64,000 nt of DNA. Source: a virus. The position numbers were made by a program, and so were the translations under genes. This document shows, piece after piece, positions 42,141-51,012 of the stretch (positions are counted from its first letter, which is position 1; each line of letters starts with the position of its first letter). The stretch is taken from positions 62,001-126,000 of IMG/VR virus record IMGVR_UViG_3300028581_000011; one strand, given 5' to 3'. Below the pieces are notes generated by a model, which had not been told where the DNA came from, searched no databases, and worked only from the letters and a program-made list of their open reading frames with translations.

Positions 42141-44942
42141 TTAGCCGACAACCAAGTGCGATTCGATATTGTTCAAGGCATGCGGCAGTGACAGCGTAGT
42201 GTCGATCACGATACGGTTGGCCAGCGTGCTGTGCCGACGGATATCGTCAATCGTGCCTTCGATAAGCTGCGCACCAAGATGTCGGACGTAATTACGTCCA
42301 GTCAACACCTTGAACGCGGCCTTGAGCTCGCTGCGTATCTTGGTGATCAGCGAGTCGGAAACATTCGAGATACCGACGTACGGATTGTACACTTCGTCCA
42401 AGAAGTACGAGATGGAGTCCAAGTTACGGGTGATGGACTCTTCTCGCTCGTTGTCGTCGTCCGTACTGCCGGTAGTGACAGCATGTCGCGTGTAGACCGC
42501 GCCACTACGCGGATTGGCAGTCACAAGCCACACACCGTTTCCAGCCATCGAGTTCAACTGCGTGTAACTGAACGCAGTCGTACGCGACATGTCGTCGAAT
42601 CCAGCCAACGAGACACGCGTCATCGGTTGGTGCGGCAAGATACCGCCGGACTGTGCGGACAAGGCCGCGCACAAATGGTATCCGGCAAACGTGTAACCGC
42701 TGCCACCAACAGAATCAGGCCACACAGCGCGGACACGGCGAGTGCTGAATCCGTGCTGCAGAGGAATCTCGATAGCCCGCTGCGTGTTGTTAAGTGAGCG
42801 CCAAATCTCAATCTTCTGCGGCGTGTTCACTGCAACGGTATTGCCGGAATACAGACGAATGGTGTCCTCGTTGATGACGGCATCAACAATGAACTCCGTG
42901 TAGCTGACGTTGTCCCAGCCGTCCGTCGTATACAGGTAACGGACCACATCGCCGGCAGTGACGTTATTGGCAACAAAGTTACCGTTGCCCGCAGGCACTT
43001 CCAGCCACGTGTATTGCGTGCTGGTTGTGTACGGGTCATCACTGAGCTTGGCCAAGACCTCTTCGCCATCCTCAGAGGTGGCAGTGCTGACCACAGCCTT
43101 CTCAGCCACATCGTCCAGATTGATCCACAACACGCGCCAGCGGGCGTATTCAGGAGTGGACATTGTGGCCACGTGAGCGGCAAACAAGCCCCACACGGTG
43201 GCGTTACGGGTCAGAGGGACGAGGCCATACAGCCTGTCTTCTCCACCGATCACGTCCAGCGCCTGAGCCCAGCTGTCGACATCGGACGGGTCACTGACAG
43301 CCGTGAAATAGACCGGCACGCCGTTGTTGTTCTGCAGGCCCATGTACAAGGCCCACTTCAACTCGTTGTCAGGGTGAGTAGCGCCGGAAACAGCGGTGTC
43401 CAGATCTTCAGGATCTGCCACGTTGTACACAGCGTCCACCAGATCGGCCAGCCATGCACGATACTCCACAAACAGCTGACCGTAGCCCTTGCTGGACTCA
43501 GAGATGACGTCCAAGGCCATAGCCGTTCCGCCATCCGTCCAGGTCTCGTCGTAAGCCACGAGAGAGTCGTTGACGGTAAGCTGCGTCGCAGACTGCTCCC
43601 AATTGACCAGAGGGGCAAATCCAGTTCGTTGTTCACCGATCTGGATGTCCTTCATGATGTACAACGACAGATCAAGTTCGACTGCCGTGCCAGAGCTGGC
43701 AATTGCGCTGGGCAGGTTATGCCCGAGCACCAGGGTCCTGTAGGCCCCATTGCTTTCAGCTGTGGCTTCGATGGAATAGCGGTCACCCTTGCGCAGACCA
43801 GCTTGGCTGAACGCAACGGTGATGCCCTTCGTTCCAACAACAACAGCAGAACCAGCCGCCGTGACATTGGTCGGACCACTGATATCAACACCACGGTCGG
43901 TGGTGACAGTAATCTGCGGAACATCGACCCACAGGCCACCCTTCGTGACTTCGATGATGTAAGTCACGTCTTGCGTACCTGTGTAGTTTCCACCCGACGT
44001 AGCCACAGGTGCCGTCCAGGCTTGTCCAACGACAACTTCCCACTCCTGGCCGACAACAAAGTCTGAAGGCGACACGCCATCGACGTCAGCCGACAACGAG
44101 CACTCTTCACTGCCGGTGTTGTCCCAGGTGACGGTGACACCACGGTCACCAATCGTTGTCGGAACACCAAAGGCCGACGGAGTAACGTCGGAGTCATTGT
44201 CACGGCCAGACAGCGAGGTCACGCGAAGCTTGGCAGTCGTGGCGTCACCATCAATCGAGCCTTCAATGACACGAATCGTGTAAGTCTCGTTGATGTCGCC
44301 ATCGGCAAGACCATCGTAAGCTGCCGAAGACGTAGCCGTAACGGTGACACAGTTCTCTGCGCCATCTTCCTGGGTGGTAGCGGCAACAGGGGCAGACTGC
44401 GTGCTAACATTACTGGCGTCTGCAACTGCAGAGCCGATAACATCGGCAACAGTCTCGGCCACAAAGTCCTTGACGTACGTCCACAGCTCGTAATCGACAT
44501 CGGCAACCACGGCACGAACCTTGACGATATCGCCAGGCGTGACATCGCGGTCGTAGAAGTCGGCAGAACGAGGATAGGACACGCCATTCGACTTGAAGCT
44601 CAGCGTCGGGCTGGTGATACGGCTGGCTCGCGACGGCACGGATTCAATGGTATCGCCGCCACCGATGGTGTCGGTGAAGTAGCGCAGCAAGGCATTGTCC
44701 ATGTACAGCTTGGTATAGGCCGCATCAATCACACCGCCGGCAGGGCGGTTAGGCCAAGCGTAATCCGTATCGGTCAACGGATCGTAGTAGCCAAGATAAC
44801 CCTCTTGCTTCTCATCACTCTCAGCATAGCGAACGAGCTTGGCATGCCCGCCCGTGTAGTGTGCGGGTAGTTCCGGCGTGGTCGCCGAGACAGACTTGTT
44901 GAAGTCCTGGTAAATCAGATTGCCGGGGACGATGTACGCCAT
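42141..44942 (-). CDS. Tail sheath protein
   Basis: A 933-aa protein, long for a sheath (T4 gp18 has about 660 residues). It starts with the sheath-type MAYIVPGNLIYQDFNKSV. A large strand-rich insertion follows with repeated ITV/VTV motifs (about residues 190-400), and the C-terminal region (RVSLAGFDDMSRTTAFSYTQ, GNGVWLVTANPRSGAVYTRH) matches the conserved sheath core. The final IESHLVVG is the C-terminal arm expected to link neighbours. The insertion may form extra surface domains. CACGGAGG ribosome site. Confidence 0.8.
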   Translation of the reverse strand: MAYIVPGNLIYQDFNKSVSATTPELPAHYTGGHAKLVRYAESDEKQEGYLGYYDPLTDTDYAWPNRPAGGVIDAAYTKLYMDNALLRYFTDTIGGGDTIESVPSRASRITSPTLSFKSNGVSYPRSADFYDRDVTPGDIVKVRAVVADVDYELWTYVKDFVAETVADVIGSAVADASNVSTQSAPVAATTQEDGAENCVTVTATSSAAYDGLADGDINETYTIRVIEGSIDGDATTAKLRVTSLSGRDNDSDVTPSAFGVPTTIGDRGVTVTWDNTGSEECSLSADVDGVSPSDFVVGQEWEVVVGQAWTAPVATSGGNYTGTQDVTYIIEVTKGGLWVDVPQITVTTDRGVDISGPTNVTAAGSAVVVGTKGITVAFSQAGLRKGDRYSIEATAESNGAYRTLVLGHNLPSAIASSGTAVELDLSLYIMKDIQIGEQRTGFAPLVNWEQSATQLTVNDSLVAYDETWTDGGTAMALDVISESSKGYGQLFVEYRAWLADLVDAVYNVADPEDLDTAVSGATHPDNELKWALYMGLQNNNGVPVYFTAVSDPSDVDSWAQALDVIGGEDRLYGLVPLTRNATVWGLFAAHVATMSTPEYARWRVLWINLDDVAEKAVVSTATSEDGEEVLAKLSDDPYTTSTQYTWLEVPAGNGNFVANNVTAGDVVRYLYTTDGWDNVSYTEFIVDAVINEDTIRLYSGNTVAVNTPQKIEIWRSLNNTQRAIEIPLQHGFSTRRVRAVWPDSVGGSGYTFAGYHLCAALSAQSGGILPHQPMTRVSLAGFDDMSRTTAFSYTQLNSMAGNGVWLVTANPRSGAVYTRHAVTTGSTDDDNEREESITRNLDSISYFLDEVYNPYVGISNVSDSLITKIRSELKAAFKVLTGRNYVRHLGAQLIEGTIDDIRRHSTLANRIVIDTTLSLPHALNNIESHLVVG

Positions 44943-44975
44943 GGATTGTGCCTCCGTGCGACAGGCAGAAAGGTT

Positions 44976-45602
44976 TTAAGGATTCAGCAGTACGTTGAGC
45001 GAGACGCGCTTCAGGCGAGGTGCCTGCTGTCTAAGTGACCAGCGCTCTGAGAACGCATAGCCTACATTGACAGGAACAACAAAGTTTTCAGTAGACTCCT
45101 CGAGTTTAGCTACGGCTCCAACCTCAAGTACTGCGAACCGGTATAGACCAAGTTCTTTGCTGATCTGCTGGCCAAATTCGTGAATTTGTCGACTGACTTC
45201 CGTTGCCAGTAGGTCAGCCTGCGATCCTGTGCCGCCTATGCAAAACAACGAATGGCTACCAATCCAAAACGTCTCGAAATGGGTGAAGCCAAACTTGTCC
45301 GAGGCAGGTCCTTGGCGCTTATCCCCAATACCAACACGGTGATTGGTGTAAGCGTTACGTTTGATTAAAACCGCTGGACGCTTGCCAGTCGTGGCAGGAT
45401 TCCAGCGCCAAACACTCTCTATCAGTATATTTGTTCGCTCACCGTCACGCCATACAAGGTGACGTAGGTCTGGGTTCTCTATAAGGTCTTCGGCGGCAAA
45501 ATGCCTGGTAAGTTCGTCTCTGAAGCAGCCAGTTAGCGTCTGTGCCGCTGAGTACAGCGAACAGATGGAACTAAGGGTAATTGGATCAAAGTCAGTGCTC
45601 AT
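44976..45602 (-). CDS. Tail terminator / neck protein candidate, 208 aa
   Basis: Alpha/beta protein just upstream of the sheath gene. N-terminal helices (SICSLYSAAQTLTGCFRDEL) are followed by strands (TNILIESVWRWNPA, HFETFWIGSHSLFCIGG). Size and position fit proteins that end the tail or join it to the neck, such as gp15/gpU types. The next gene's ATG follows a short gap. Assignment is by synteny. Confidence 0.5.
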   Translation of the reverse strand: MSTDFDPITLSSICSLYSAAQTLTGCFRDELTRHFAAEDLIENPDLRHLVWRDGERTNILIESVWRWNPATTGKRPAVLIKRNAYTNHRVGIGDKRQGPASDKFGFTHFETFWIGSHSLFCIGGTGSQADLLATEVSRQIHEFGQQISKELGLYRFAVLEVGAVAKLEESTENFVVPVNVGYAFSERWSLRQQAPRLKRVSLNVLLNP

Positions 45603-45610
45603 GGCTAATC

Positions 45611-45763
45611 CTACAGGCCCAGTAGACGCCGGATACGCTTATGATTTGGCTCATAGTCCGTGACACTAAGCGTTCGGATCATCTGCCGTTCCTTCGGCTT
45701 ATCTTTACGCTCAGGCTTTTGCACAGGGGCGCCTGAACCCTTTTTGGGTGGAATATAGGGCAT
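45611..45763 (-). CDS. Small basic protein, 50 aa
   Basis: A short, strongly basic peptide rich in Lys, Arg and Pro (MPYIPPKKGSGAPVQKPERK start, ending RIRRLLGL). It has a ribosome site AGGA and fits exactly between its neighbours, one base after the stop of the next-upstream gene. It could be a tail or neck accessory that contacts DNA. No family recognised. Confidence 0.6.
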   Translation of the reverse strand: MPYIPPKKGSGAPVQKPERKDKPKERQMIRTLSVTDYEPNHKRIRRLLGL

Positions 45764-45764
45764 A

Positions 45765-46604
45765 CTAGGTCCTATCTATTGCCAGACCGTAGATGGTGTG
45801 ACTGAACGGGGCGTGTCGAAGCTCAGCCTCAACAATAACCGGTACACCGCGATACTCGGCAACATGCTTGATGCTCTGTATGAACCAGCGCATGTCCGAT
45901 TCGTCCTGCACCCACACGTCCTCTGTATCTAATTGCGGTACGGACAGAAACTTACCGGAGATGACGATGTTGTTTGTTGTAGCTGTGGGCTCCTGCACCT
46001 GCTCTCTACGCACTTTCTGGGACAGCTCGGCCCATATGCAAGGTGTGGCTGCAAAGTAGCCGCCCTCGAAGCCTGTTCCAAAACACAGCGGACAGTCTGG
46101 GTTAAGGTTCTCGCCAGTTTGGTAGTCTATATGGCCGGCAGAACATGCAGCACCGTATAGCTTACGTTTGAGCAGATAGCCACGACAACCGGCATGAGTA
46201 GCCTGATAGCGAACACGCCACTGGCGCTGAATCTCACGCACTAGCCTGTTGTCACGAACATCTAGACCACCGTAGCAAGAGGCAGGCTGTGAGTAGTACG
46301 TGCCAAGGCTGGTTACAAGCTTAACACGATAGTGTGTCCACTGTGTTTGGCCAAAAACTCGTTGCGTGTCATCGACAAGATAGAAAGTGTCTTGGGCCGT
46401 TGCGCCCACATTTGTCCAATCATCGGCAGTAGACGTGCCTGTACGGCCAATCTGTAATTGGAACGTATGAGGGGCCGGGTCATGAAACGTAGGGACCAAT
46501 GCCCATTCAACGACAGTGCCGCCCTGTATGACCACAGATACGCGTACATACTGGAACACTGCCTCGCAGACATTTCCGCAAGACGCTGTGCAGGATTCAG
46601 GCAT
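45765..46604 (-). CDS. Neck-region protein with zinc motif, 279 aa
   Basis: I use ATG 46604, because a terminator hairpin occupies 46624-46660 ahead of it. The N-terminal half is strand-rich (VRVSVVIQGGTVVEWALVP). The second half has CRGYLLKRKLYGAAC followed by NPDCPLCFGTGFEGGYF, a CPxCxGTGxxGGY element probably folding around zinc. The C-terminus is helix-strand mixed. It lies among neck and tail-completion genes and is probably structural. Confidence 0.6.
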   Translation of the reverse strand: MPESCTASCGNVCEAVFQYVRVSVVIQGGTVVEWALVPTFHDPAPHTFQLQIGRTGTSTADDWTNVGATAQDTFYLVDDTQRVFGQTQWTHYRVKLVTSLGTYYSQPASCYGGLDVRDNRLVREIQRQWRVRYQATHAGCRGYLLKRKLYGAACSAGHIDYQTGENLNPDCPLCFGTGFEGGYFAATPCIWAELSQKVRREQVQEPTATTNNIVISGKFLSVPQLDTEDVWVQDESDMRWFIQSIKHVAEYRGVPVIVEAELRHAPFSHTIYGLAIDRT

Positions 46605-46623
46605 ATTGCGACCTGTGATAGCT

Positions 46624-46660
46624 AAAAGAAACGACAGGGGCCGAAGGCACCCCTGTCGTT
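46624..46660 (-). terminator. Strong hairpin terminator with CTTCGG loop
   Basis: An 11-bp stem (46630-46640 with 46650-46660) with a CTTCGG-containing loop, followed on the minus strand by TTTCTTTT. It closes the unit of the small zinc-finger gene. Confidence 0.8.
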
Positions 46661-46683
46661 CATTGTACATCTACCTACGGCCC

Positions 46684-46968
46684 TCAGCGAGGGCTAGCGA
46701 CGCCAACGAGCGTCCGCGTTGCATAACTGGGCTCCGCCGGGAGCCTGTCAACTTTCGGCAACACACGTGGCAACACACGAAACCTGCACCTGTCTTGGGC
46801 GATCACCCTACAGACAGCCAGGCTGTTCATGTGTCGACACCGTTCACAAAAGTTCAGTCGCCCGACGCGACTGCGCAAGATCCGGATCGGTTCCCCACAA
46901 ACACCACATGTGTCTGCGAAGAACTGAGAGTCATGACCAACCCTACGCGGAACTTGACTGACGATCAT
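46684..46968 (-). CDS. Small zinc-finger protein, 94 aa
   Basis: Start ATG 46968 after AAGGAAACC. A four-Cys motif, CGVCGEPIRILRSRVGRLNF followed by CERC, spans about residues 19-42 and should bind zinc. The C-terminal region is Arg-rich (RVIAQDRCRFRVLPRV) and could contact nucleic acid. It is enclosed by terminators on both sides (46624-46660 and 46996-47025), so it forms its own unit. A regulatory role is plausible. Confidence 0.65.
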   Translation of the reverse strand: MIVSQVPRRVGHDSQFFADTCGVCGEPIRILRSRVGRLNFCERCRHMNSLAVCRVIAQDRCRFRVLPRVLPKVDRLPAEPSYATRTLVGVASPR

Positions 46969-46995
46969 CACGGTTTCCTTTACATCCCTGAGAAA

Positions 46996-47025
46996 CAAAA
47001 AACGCCAAGACAAACAGCTTGGCGT
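46996..47025 (-). terminator. Terminator after the repeat protein gene
   Basis: An 8-bp stem (47002-47009 with 47018-47025) is followed on the minus strand by TTTTTTG, a classical intrinsic terminator. Confidence 0.8.
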
Positions 47026-47049
47026 ATCCTACCGACGCTAATCACGCAA

Positions 47050-47538
47050 CTATCTACCGTTTGGGGTTGTGGAGTACCTCAGTCCACCTCCATTTCCAAA
47101 GACATTGGTGCTTCCAAACGGATTTGGCACTGTATAAGTGCCGCCGCTGGTCGTCTGACCGCCAAACGAATTTGGCGTTGTCCGGCCTTGGTACATACCG
47201 GAGCTACTATGGAAATTCTGACCCCCAGAGAAGTTGGGAGTGCTGCTGCCCTGGTACATTCCAGAGCTGCCATAGAAGTTTTGCCCGCCGGAGGAGTTGG
47301 GCGTGCTGCGACCTTGGTACATTCCTGAACTTCCGTAGAAGTTCTGGCCCCCGGCCGAGTTGGTTGTTGTCTGGCCCTGGTACATCCCAGAACTTCCGTA
47401 GAAGTTCTGCCCGAAGGACCCACTGTTTCCGAACGCGCTTTGCTGCCCGTTCGCCGTCGGCAGCAGGACCGTGACCGCAGCCACAACTAATGCAAAGATC
47501 GCCAACACACACACCATTCTCAAAACAGAGCCAACCAT
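47050..47538 (-). CDS. Exported repeat protein, 162 aa
   Basis: ATG 47538 follows AGGAGG. A signal peptide (SVLRMVCVLAIFALVVAAVT) leads into a mature chain with four imperfect repeats of about 22 residues built on QNFYGSSGMYQG, with T-T-x-N and Gly-rich spacers. Such aromatic/Gly/Ser/Gln repeats resemble curli- or silk-like chains that self-associate or stick to surfaces. No transmembrane anchor follows the signal, so it may be secreted. The gene has its own terminator and a promoter-like 10-mer (47598-47607) upstream. Confidence 0.65.
   Translation of the reverse strand: MVGSVLRMVCVLAIFALVVAAVTVLLPTANGQQSAFGNSGSFGQNFYGSSGMYQGQTTTNSAGGQNFYGSSGMYQGRSTPNSSGGQNFYGSSGMYQGSSTPNFSGGQNFHSSSGMYQGRTTPNSFGGQTTSGGTYTVPNPFGSTNVFGNGGGLRYSTTPNGR
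47140..47440 (-). repeat. Coding tandem repeats of about 66 bp
   Basis: Repeated DNA units encode QNFYGSSGMYQG segments separated by variable Ser/Thr/Asn/Gly sections. The repeats are diverged, so they probably arose by old duplications rather than recent slippage. Confidence 0.7.
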
Positions 47539-47597
47539 GACAAACCCTCCTGAGTTAAAGAAATAGTGGCCCACCAAAACTAAGCACTACCTATAGG

Positions 47598-47607
47598 ATT
47601 ATGCCAC
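47598..47607 (-). promoter_or_regulatory. Candidate extended -10 element (GTGGCATAAT)
   Basis: Identical to the 10-mers at 2005-2014 and 51966-51975. It lies 20 bases after the stop of the neck-protein gene and about 60 bases before the start of the exported repeat protein. Confidence 0.4.
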
Positions 47608-47627
47608 GGTAAGCCACAATCTTTTAC

Positions 47628-48539
47628 TCAGGCATAGCCAGATCCAAGAGATCCTCGGAATAGCTTGGCATTAAGCTCGACCTTTTTGTAGCGAACAAAG
47701 TCGTGCCATTCTGACTTGAGGGCAGAGGCCAGCTGAATATACTCTCCGTTCTTGTCCTTGTCATTGATGACAACACCGGAGGCACTGGCACCAAGCTTAT
47801 TGCGCATATAGTGGTGTACGGCAATCATCAGAAGCTCAGCAACAATGGCCTTAAGCCAATGTTCTCTGAACGGAAAGTTCTTGCAGTTGTAACGGGCAAT
47901 CGGCGGGGGCTCTTCATTCCAATATCGAATAGGTCCTAGAATAGCCGACACGATCTCGTTGTCATCGAACTCAACGTCTTGCAGAAGATCGTTCTCAACA
48001 CCTGTGTCCCGCATCCGTATACGAATCTCTGACAATGACGGCGGTCCTACTCGTTGTTGAATATCACCGAAGAGTGACTCTTCAATCGACAGCAAACCAC
48101 TGTTCAAGACAACAATATCACCGGCAGCATTCTTGACGGCCACATTGACCCTATAAATACCAGCGATGTCGTAGATGGCCCTAGGTATGGCAAAACTGAT
48201 CTGTCCGGAAGAAGCAGCTGAGAACTCACCAGTTGCAGCGATTATGCGACCACCTGCGCAATCGGCAATTCGCACATCAACACTTGCCGTATCGGCATCT
48301 TCCGATTCGCTAATAGAATCGGACACTGTAATCAAGCTAGACAGATCGACAGGTGCACCGCTCTTGTCACGTACTAGCCAGGTAACAGTGCTAGCTACGC
48401 CTTTATCACCAAGGACAACGGGCCGTTTTGTGTTGATAGGGCAGCCTTCGTGCGTTGGCACATTAGGCTGTATCGTAGACGACAGCGGAAGACCTGCATC
48501 ATCAGACGGCTGCGTTACCTGTGTACCTGTGACGGGCAT
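47628..48539 (-). CDS. Head-tail connector-like protein with an Ig-like N-terminal part, 303 aa
   Basis: The first 170 residues form a strand-rich domain (VTWLVRDKSGAPVDLSSL, YRVNVAVKNAAGDIVVLNSG) resembling Ig-like domains in phage adhesins. From about 165 a second domain (RIRMRDTGVENDLLQDVEFD then ILGPIRYWNEEPPPI) is helical, with a tightly packed Trp/Pro loop. This could be the neck or connector part. The order relative to the capsid and tail genes supports a neck role, but no named family is certain. Confidence 0.6.
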   Translation of the reverse strand: MPVTGTQVTQPSDDAGLPLSSTIQPNVPTHEGCPINTKRPVVLGDKGVASTVTWLVRDKSGAPVDLSSLITVSDSISESEDADTASVDVRIADCAGGRIIAATGEFSAASSGQISFAIPRAIYDIAGIYRVNVAVKNAAGDIVVLNSGLLSIEESLFGDIQQRVGPPSLSEIRIRMRDTGVENDLLQDVEFDDNEIVSAILGPIRYWNEEPPPIARYNCKNFPFREHWLKAIVAELLMIAVHHYMRNKLGASASGVVINDKDKNGEYIQLASALKSEWHDFVRYKKVELNAKLFRGSLGSGYA

Positions 48540-48548
48540 GCTGTGTTC

Positions 48549-50669
48549 CTAGCTGACAGTGAGTGACTTGTAATCAGGCCCGTAATAACCCTGTTTGAAA
48601 TACAGCAGGACATAGTTGCCTGGATCAAGCATCATGGGCGTTACCCATCGACCAAGCAGGGTTGTAACGCTGCGCGCGACGGCGTATGCCGCTGTTCGAT
48701 TTCCAGCTTCCCAGTCGGACTGTGTAAATGCCCATATTGTCGCGTTATCAATTCCAGCGCCATTAGCAGCGGCATAAGCCAATGCGTCATCGCTGCCATA
48801 GTTGTGATCAACAGATACAGCATCATCGCTGGAAGTATCTACAACAATCGTATCAGTCTTGGCCTGAATGTCTTCCAGGTACTTGTCGATACTGCCGTCT
48901 GCCGAGGTGGTGCCTGTGGCTGCAAGCTGTAGGGCGTTACGGAAGTCCTGAGGATCAAATGACACAGAGACAGAGCTAATTGCCTCTGGCAAAGTTGTGC
49001 CTGTGTCTTCGCTGATCTGCGCTAGCAACGAGCCCTCAGCCTCCATAGCTGTTTTCACATCTGAGGCTGAATGAGTAGAAAATCCAGCGGCAGTTACCCA
49101 GTGTATGTCGCCATAAGCTGCCAGCGCAGTTATTGCTGCATCCATCTCAGCCTTGGTTGGTCCGGCATAAGTGCTAAATGCCGCAGTCAGGTCGTTAGTT
49201 GTCAGTGTGCTGGTGCCTATGGTGGGCGGATTAGATACGTCTGCAGCCCAATTTAGCGTTGCTGGCGATTTGGCAACTGCCGCGCCGGCAGCGTGTCGAC
49301 TTGTTATCGTCGTATCCAAGTATCCGGCCTTGGTGTTTGTCCATACAGCTGTACTGAGCGCTGTAGACGCCAGGGCCAGCGGGCTAACCGCTGAATCCAA
49401 CTCGGCCTTCGTAGGCGGGCGGTAGGCCGTAATCGCGGCGGCGCAGGCGGCTTGCGTTTCGGCCTGGTTCAACCCGCTTTCGACGGCCGTTTCCAATTGC
49501 ACAAGTACCGGCTGCGCGGAGTAGGTTGCCGTCTTAACTAATGCGACGATGAGACTCTTAGCGCCGGCTATAGCTGCGATAGTAGGATGCAGGCTGATTG
49601 AGTACGCGCCAGGGTGATTGGTATGCTCGATTTCAGTAATGCGACACCGCGAGTTGTCCACTGATGCGTTGTATTGGACGGCTGCGCCGACAACGAGCGT
49701 GTCATTGGTTGTGGCATACGTCCATGAATCGCCGGTTTCTGGGCACAGAATGTGTATTTCAGCGTTAGCGTCAAGAGCGCTGGCACCTGTCTGCTCCTCG
49801 CTGAATGCAAATGATCCTTCACCCTGAATCATGGTCACGGTCATTAGTGGTTGTGGCATACCAGCTAGCGCCCCCGTGAATTCCACCAACACATCGGATT
49901 GATCCATTGAGCAAGACACATCTCCAACGCCGATGTTTGGCAGCGCCTCTAAGGCTATTTGCATCGACGCACTGTCACGGCCATAAAGCGAAACGGTAGT
50001 CTCGCCGTCAAAAGTGACCGTAAATTCCTGCGGTTCGCCAGGGTCGGATACCTCGTAAAGTCGCTGGATGGCATTGGCTTGCACGCCGGTCATCAGCGTC
50101 GTGGCGTCCCCGGCCGGATCGACCACAAACAACGGCACCATCGGCTCCGTCTCACCGTGCGGCATCACAATCGTGATCATGTCGCCTGTCGGTCTAGCTA
50201 CGGAACTCGCCGCCAAGACCGCGTCTAGTTGGGTGTCCAGATCATCGTCGGCCATGCCCAACGCCGTGCGGATGTCGGCGGAACTGAGCGTCGATGCAGC
50301 GGCATCGAACCAATCGACCTGCCATGAGGCGTTGGTGTCGCTGGCGTTGCTGCTCAGGACTTGGATCGTGTAATCGGTGGCCGTAGCCGAACCGCCGGCC
50401 AGGTAGTACGGGCCGAGGTGCAACGTCACGCCCGTATCGGTCGCAACATCCTTCGCCACCGCGAACTGATCGAGCGTTCGGCTGTCGGTCGTGTTGCGGA
50501 TCTTGACCGTGATCGTCGCCGCCGTGTTGGTCAGTCCGGTCAGCATGACCTTCGCCGCCACCCGCAGCGTCGTGGCTGCACTGACCGTTAGTTTGGCTGT
50601 TGCCAGGGACTGCAACGTGGTCACGTTCAACGCGCTGCCGGTCGTGCTCTGTAGTGCTGTTACTGCCAT
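48549..50669 (-). CDS. Large adhesin-like protein, 706 aa
   Basis: Long, strand-rich, Ala/Thr/Ser-rich chain with little aromatic content. The N-terminal half contains several beta-sandwich-like segments, including SSADIRTALGMADDDLDTQL. The C-terminal half has repeat-like helices (YRPPTKAELDSAVSPLALAS, AGPTKAEMDAAITALAAYGD) and a final domain with QSDWEAGNRTAAYAVA. Parts resemble proteins in Planctomycetota and their phages, a weak hint to the host. The 5' half of the gene is GC-richer than the 3' half. Probably a decoration or adhesion fibre. Confidence 0.65.
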   Translation of the reverse strand: MAVTALQSTTGSALNVTTLQSLATAKLTVSAATTLRVAAKVMLTGLTNTAATITVKIRNTTDSRTLDQFAVAKDVATDTGVTLHLGPYYLAGGSATATDYTIQVLSSNASDTNASWQVDWFDAAASTLSSADIRTALGMADDDLDTQLDAVLAASSVARPTGDMITIVMPHGETEPMVPLFVVDPAGDATTLMTGVQANAIQRLYEVSDPGEPQEFTVTFDGETTVSLYGRDSASMQIALEALPNIGVGDVSCSMDQSDVLVEFTGALAGMPQPLMTVTMIQGEGSFAFSEEQTGASALDANAEIHILCPETGDSWTYATTNDTLVVGAAVQYNASVDNSRCRITEIEHTNHPGAYSISLHPTIAAIAGAKSLIVALVKTATYSAQPVLVQLETAVESGLNQAETQAACAAAITAYRPPTKAELDSAVSPLALASTALSTAVWTNTKAGYLDTTITSRHAAGAAVAKSPATLNWAADVSNPPTIGTSTLTTNDLTAAFSTYAGPTKAEMDAAITALAAYGDIHWVTAAGFSTHSASDVKTAMEAEGSLLAQISEDTGTTLPEAISSVSVSFDPQDFRNALQLAATGTTSADGSIDKYLEDIQAKTDTIVVDTSSDDAVSVDHNYGSDDALAYAAANGAGIDNATIWAFTQSDWEAGNRTAAYAVARSVTTLLGRWVTPMMLDPGNYVLLYFKQGYYGPDYKSLTVS

Positions 50670-50675
50670 GCTGGC

Positions 50676-51011
50676 TTACTCCTGGCTCGGCTGCGGTTCG
50701 GGCTCGACGGCCTCGGGCTGTTCTGGCATCGGCGGGAACTGATACGGGCTGTTCGCCTCCCAGAACGCTTGCGTACTGTCGAACGTCGCGGACAGTGCGG
50801 CGGCCACTTCGACCGGCAGCGCAGCCAGGATGTTGGCCTTGCCGTGCGCCTTGCAGCGATCGGAAATCATGGAACACTGATAGGCCATCTCGCTCCAGGT
50901 CCGTTCGATACCCTGGAGGATGTCGGCCACCGCCGTTGCGATCTCGCTGGTCGTCTGCGCCTGCCGCGCGAACTCGACGAGCACCGCCGCGGGTTTGGCT
51001 TCTTCGGGCAT
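50676..51011 (-). CDS. Hypothetical helical protein, 111 aa
   Basis: Pro/Glu-rich helical protein. The middle has AVLVEFARQAQTTSEIATAV and a DRCKAHGKANILAALPVEVA stretch, and the C-terminus is rich in Pro and Glu (EQPEAVEPEPQPSQE). Small partner-type proteins like this often sit beside adhesin genes. Its base composition is GC-rich, like its neighbours, so the three genes may share an origin. Confidence 0.6.
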   Translation of the reverse strand: MPEEAKPAAVLVEFARQAQTTSEIATAVADILQGIERTWSEMAYQCSMISDRCKAHGKANILAALPVEVAAALSATFDSTQAFWEANSPYQFPPMPEQPEAVEPEPQPSQE

Positions 51012-51012
51012 G

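Noticed and set aside
43014-44066. Long plus-strand reading frame opposite the sheath gene
   Set aside because: It mirrors the codon pattern of the sheath gene, has no ribosome site, and all other genes run on the minus strand.
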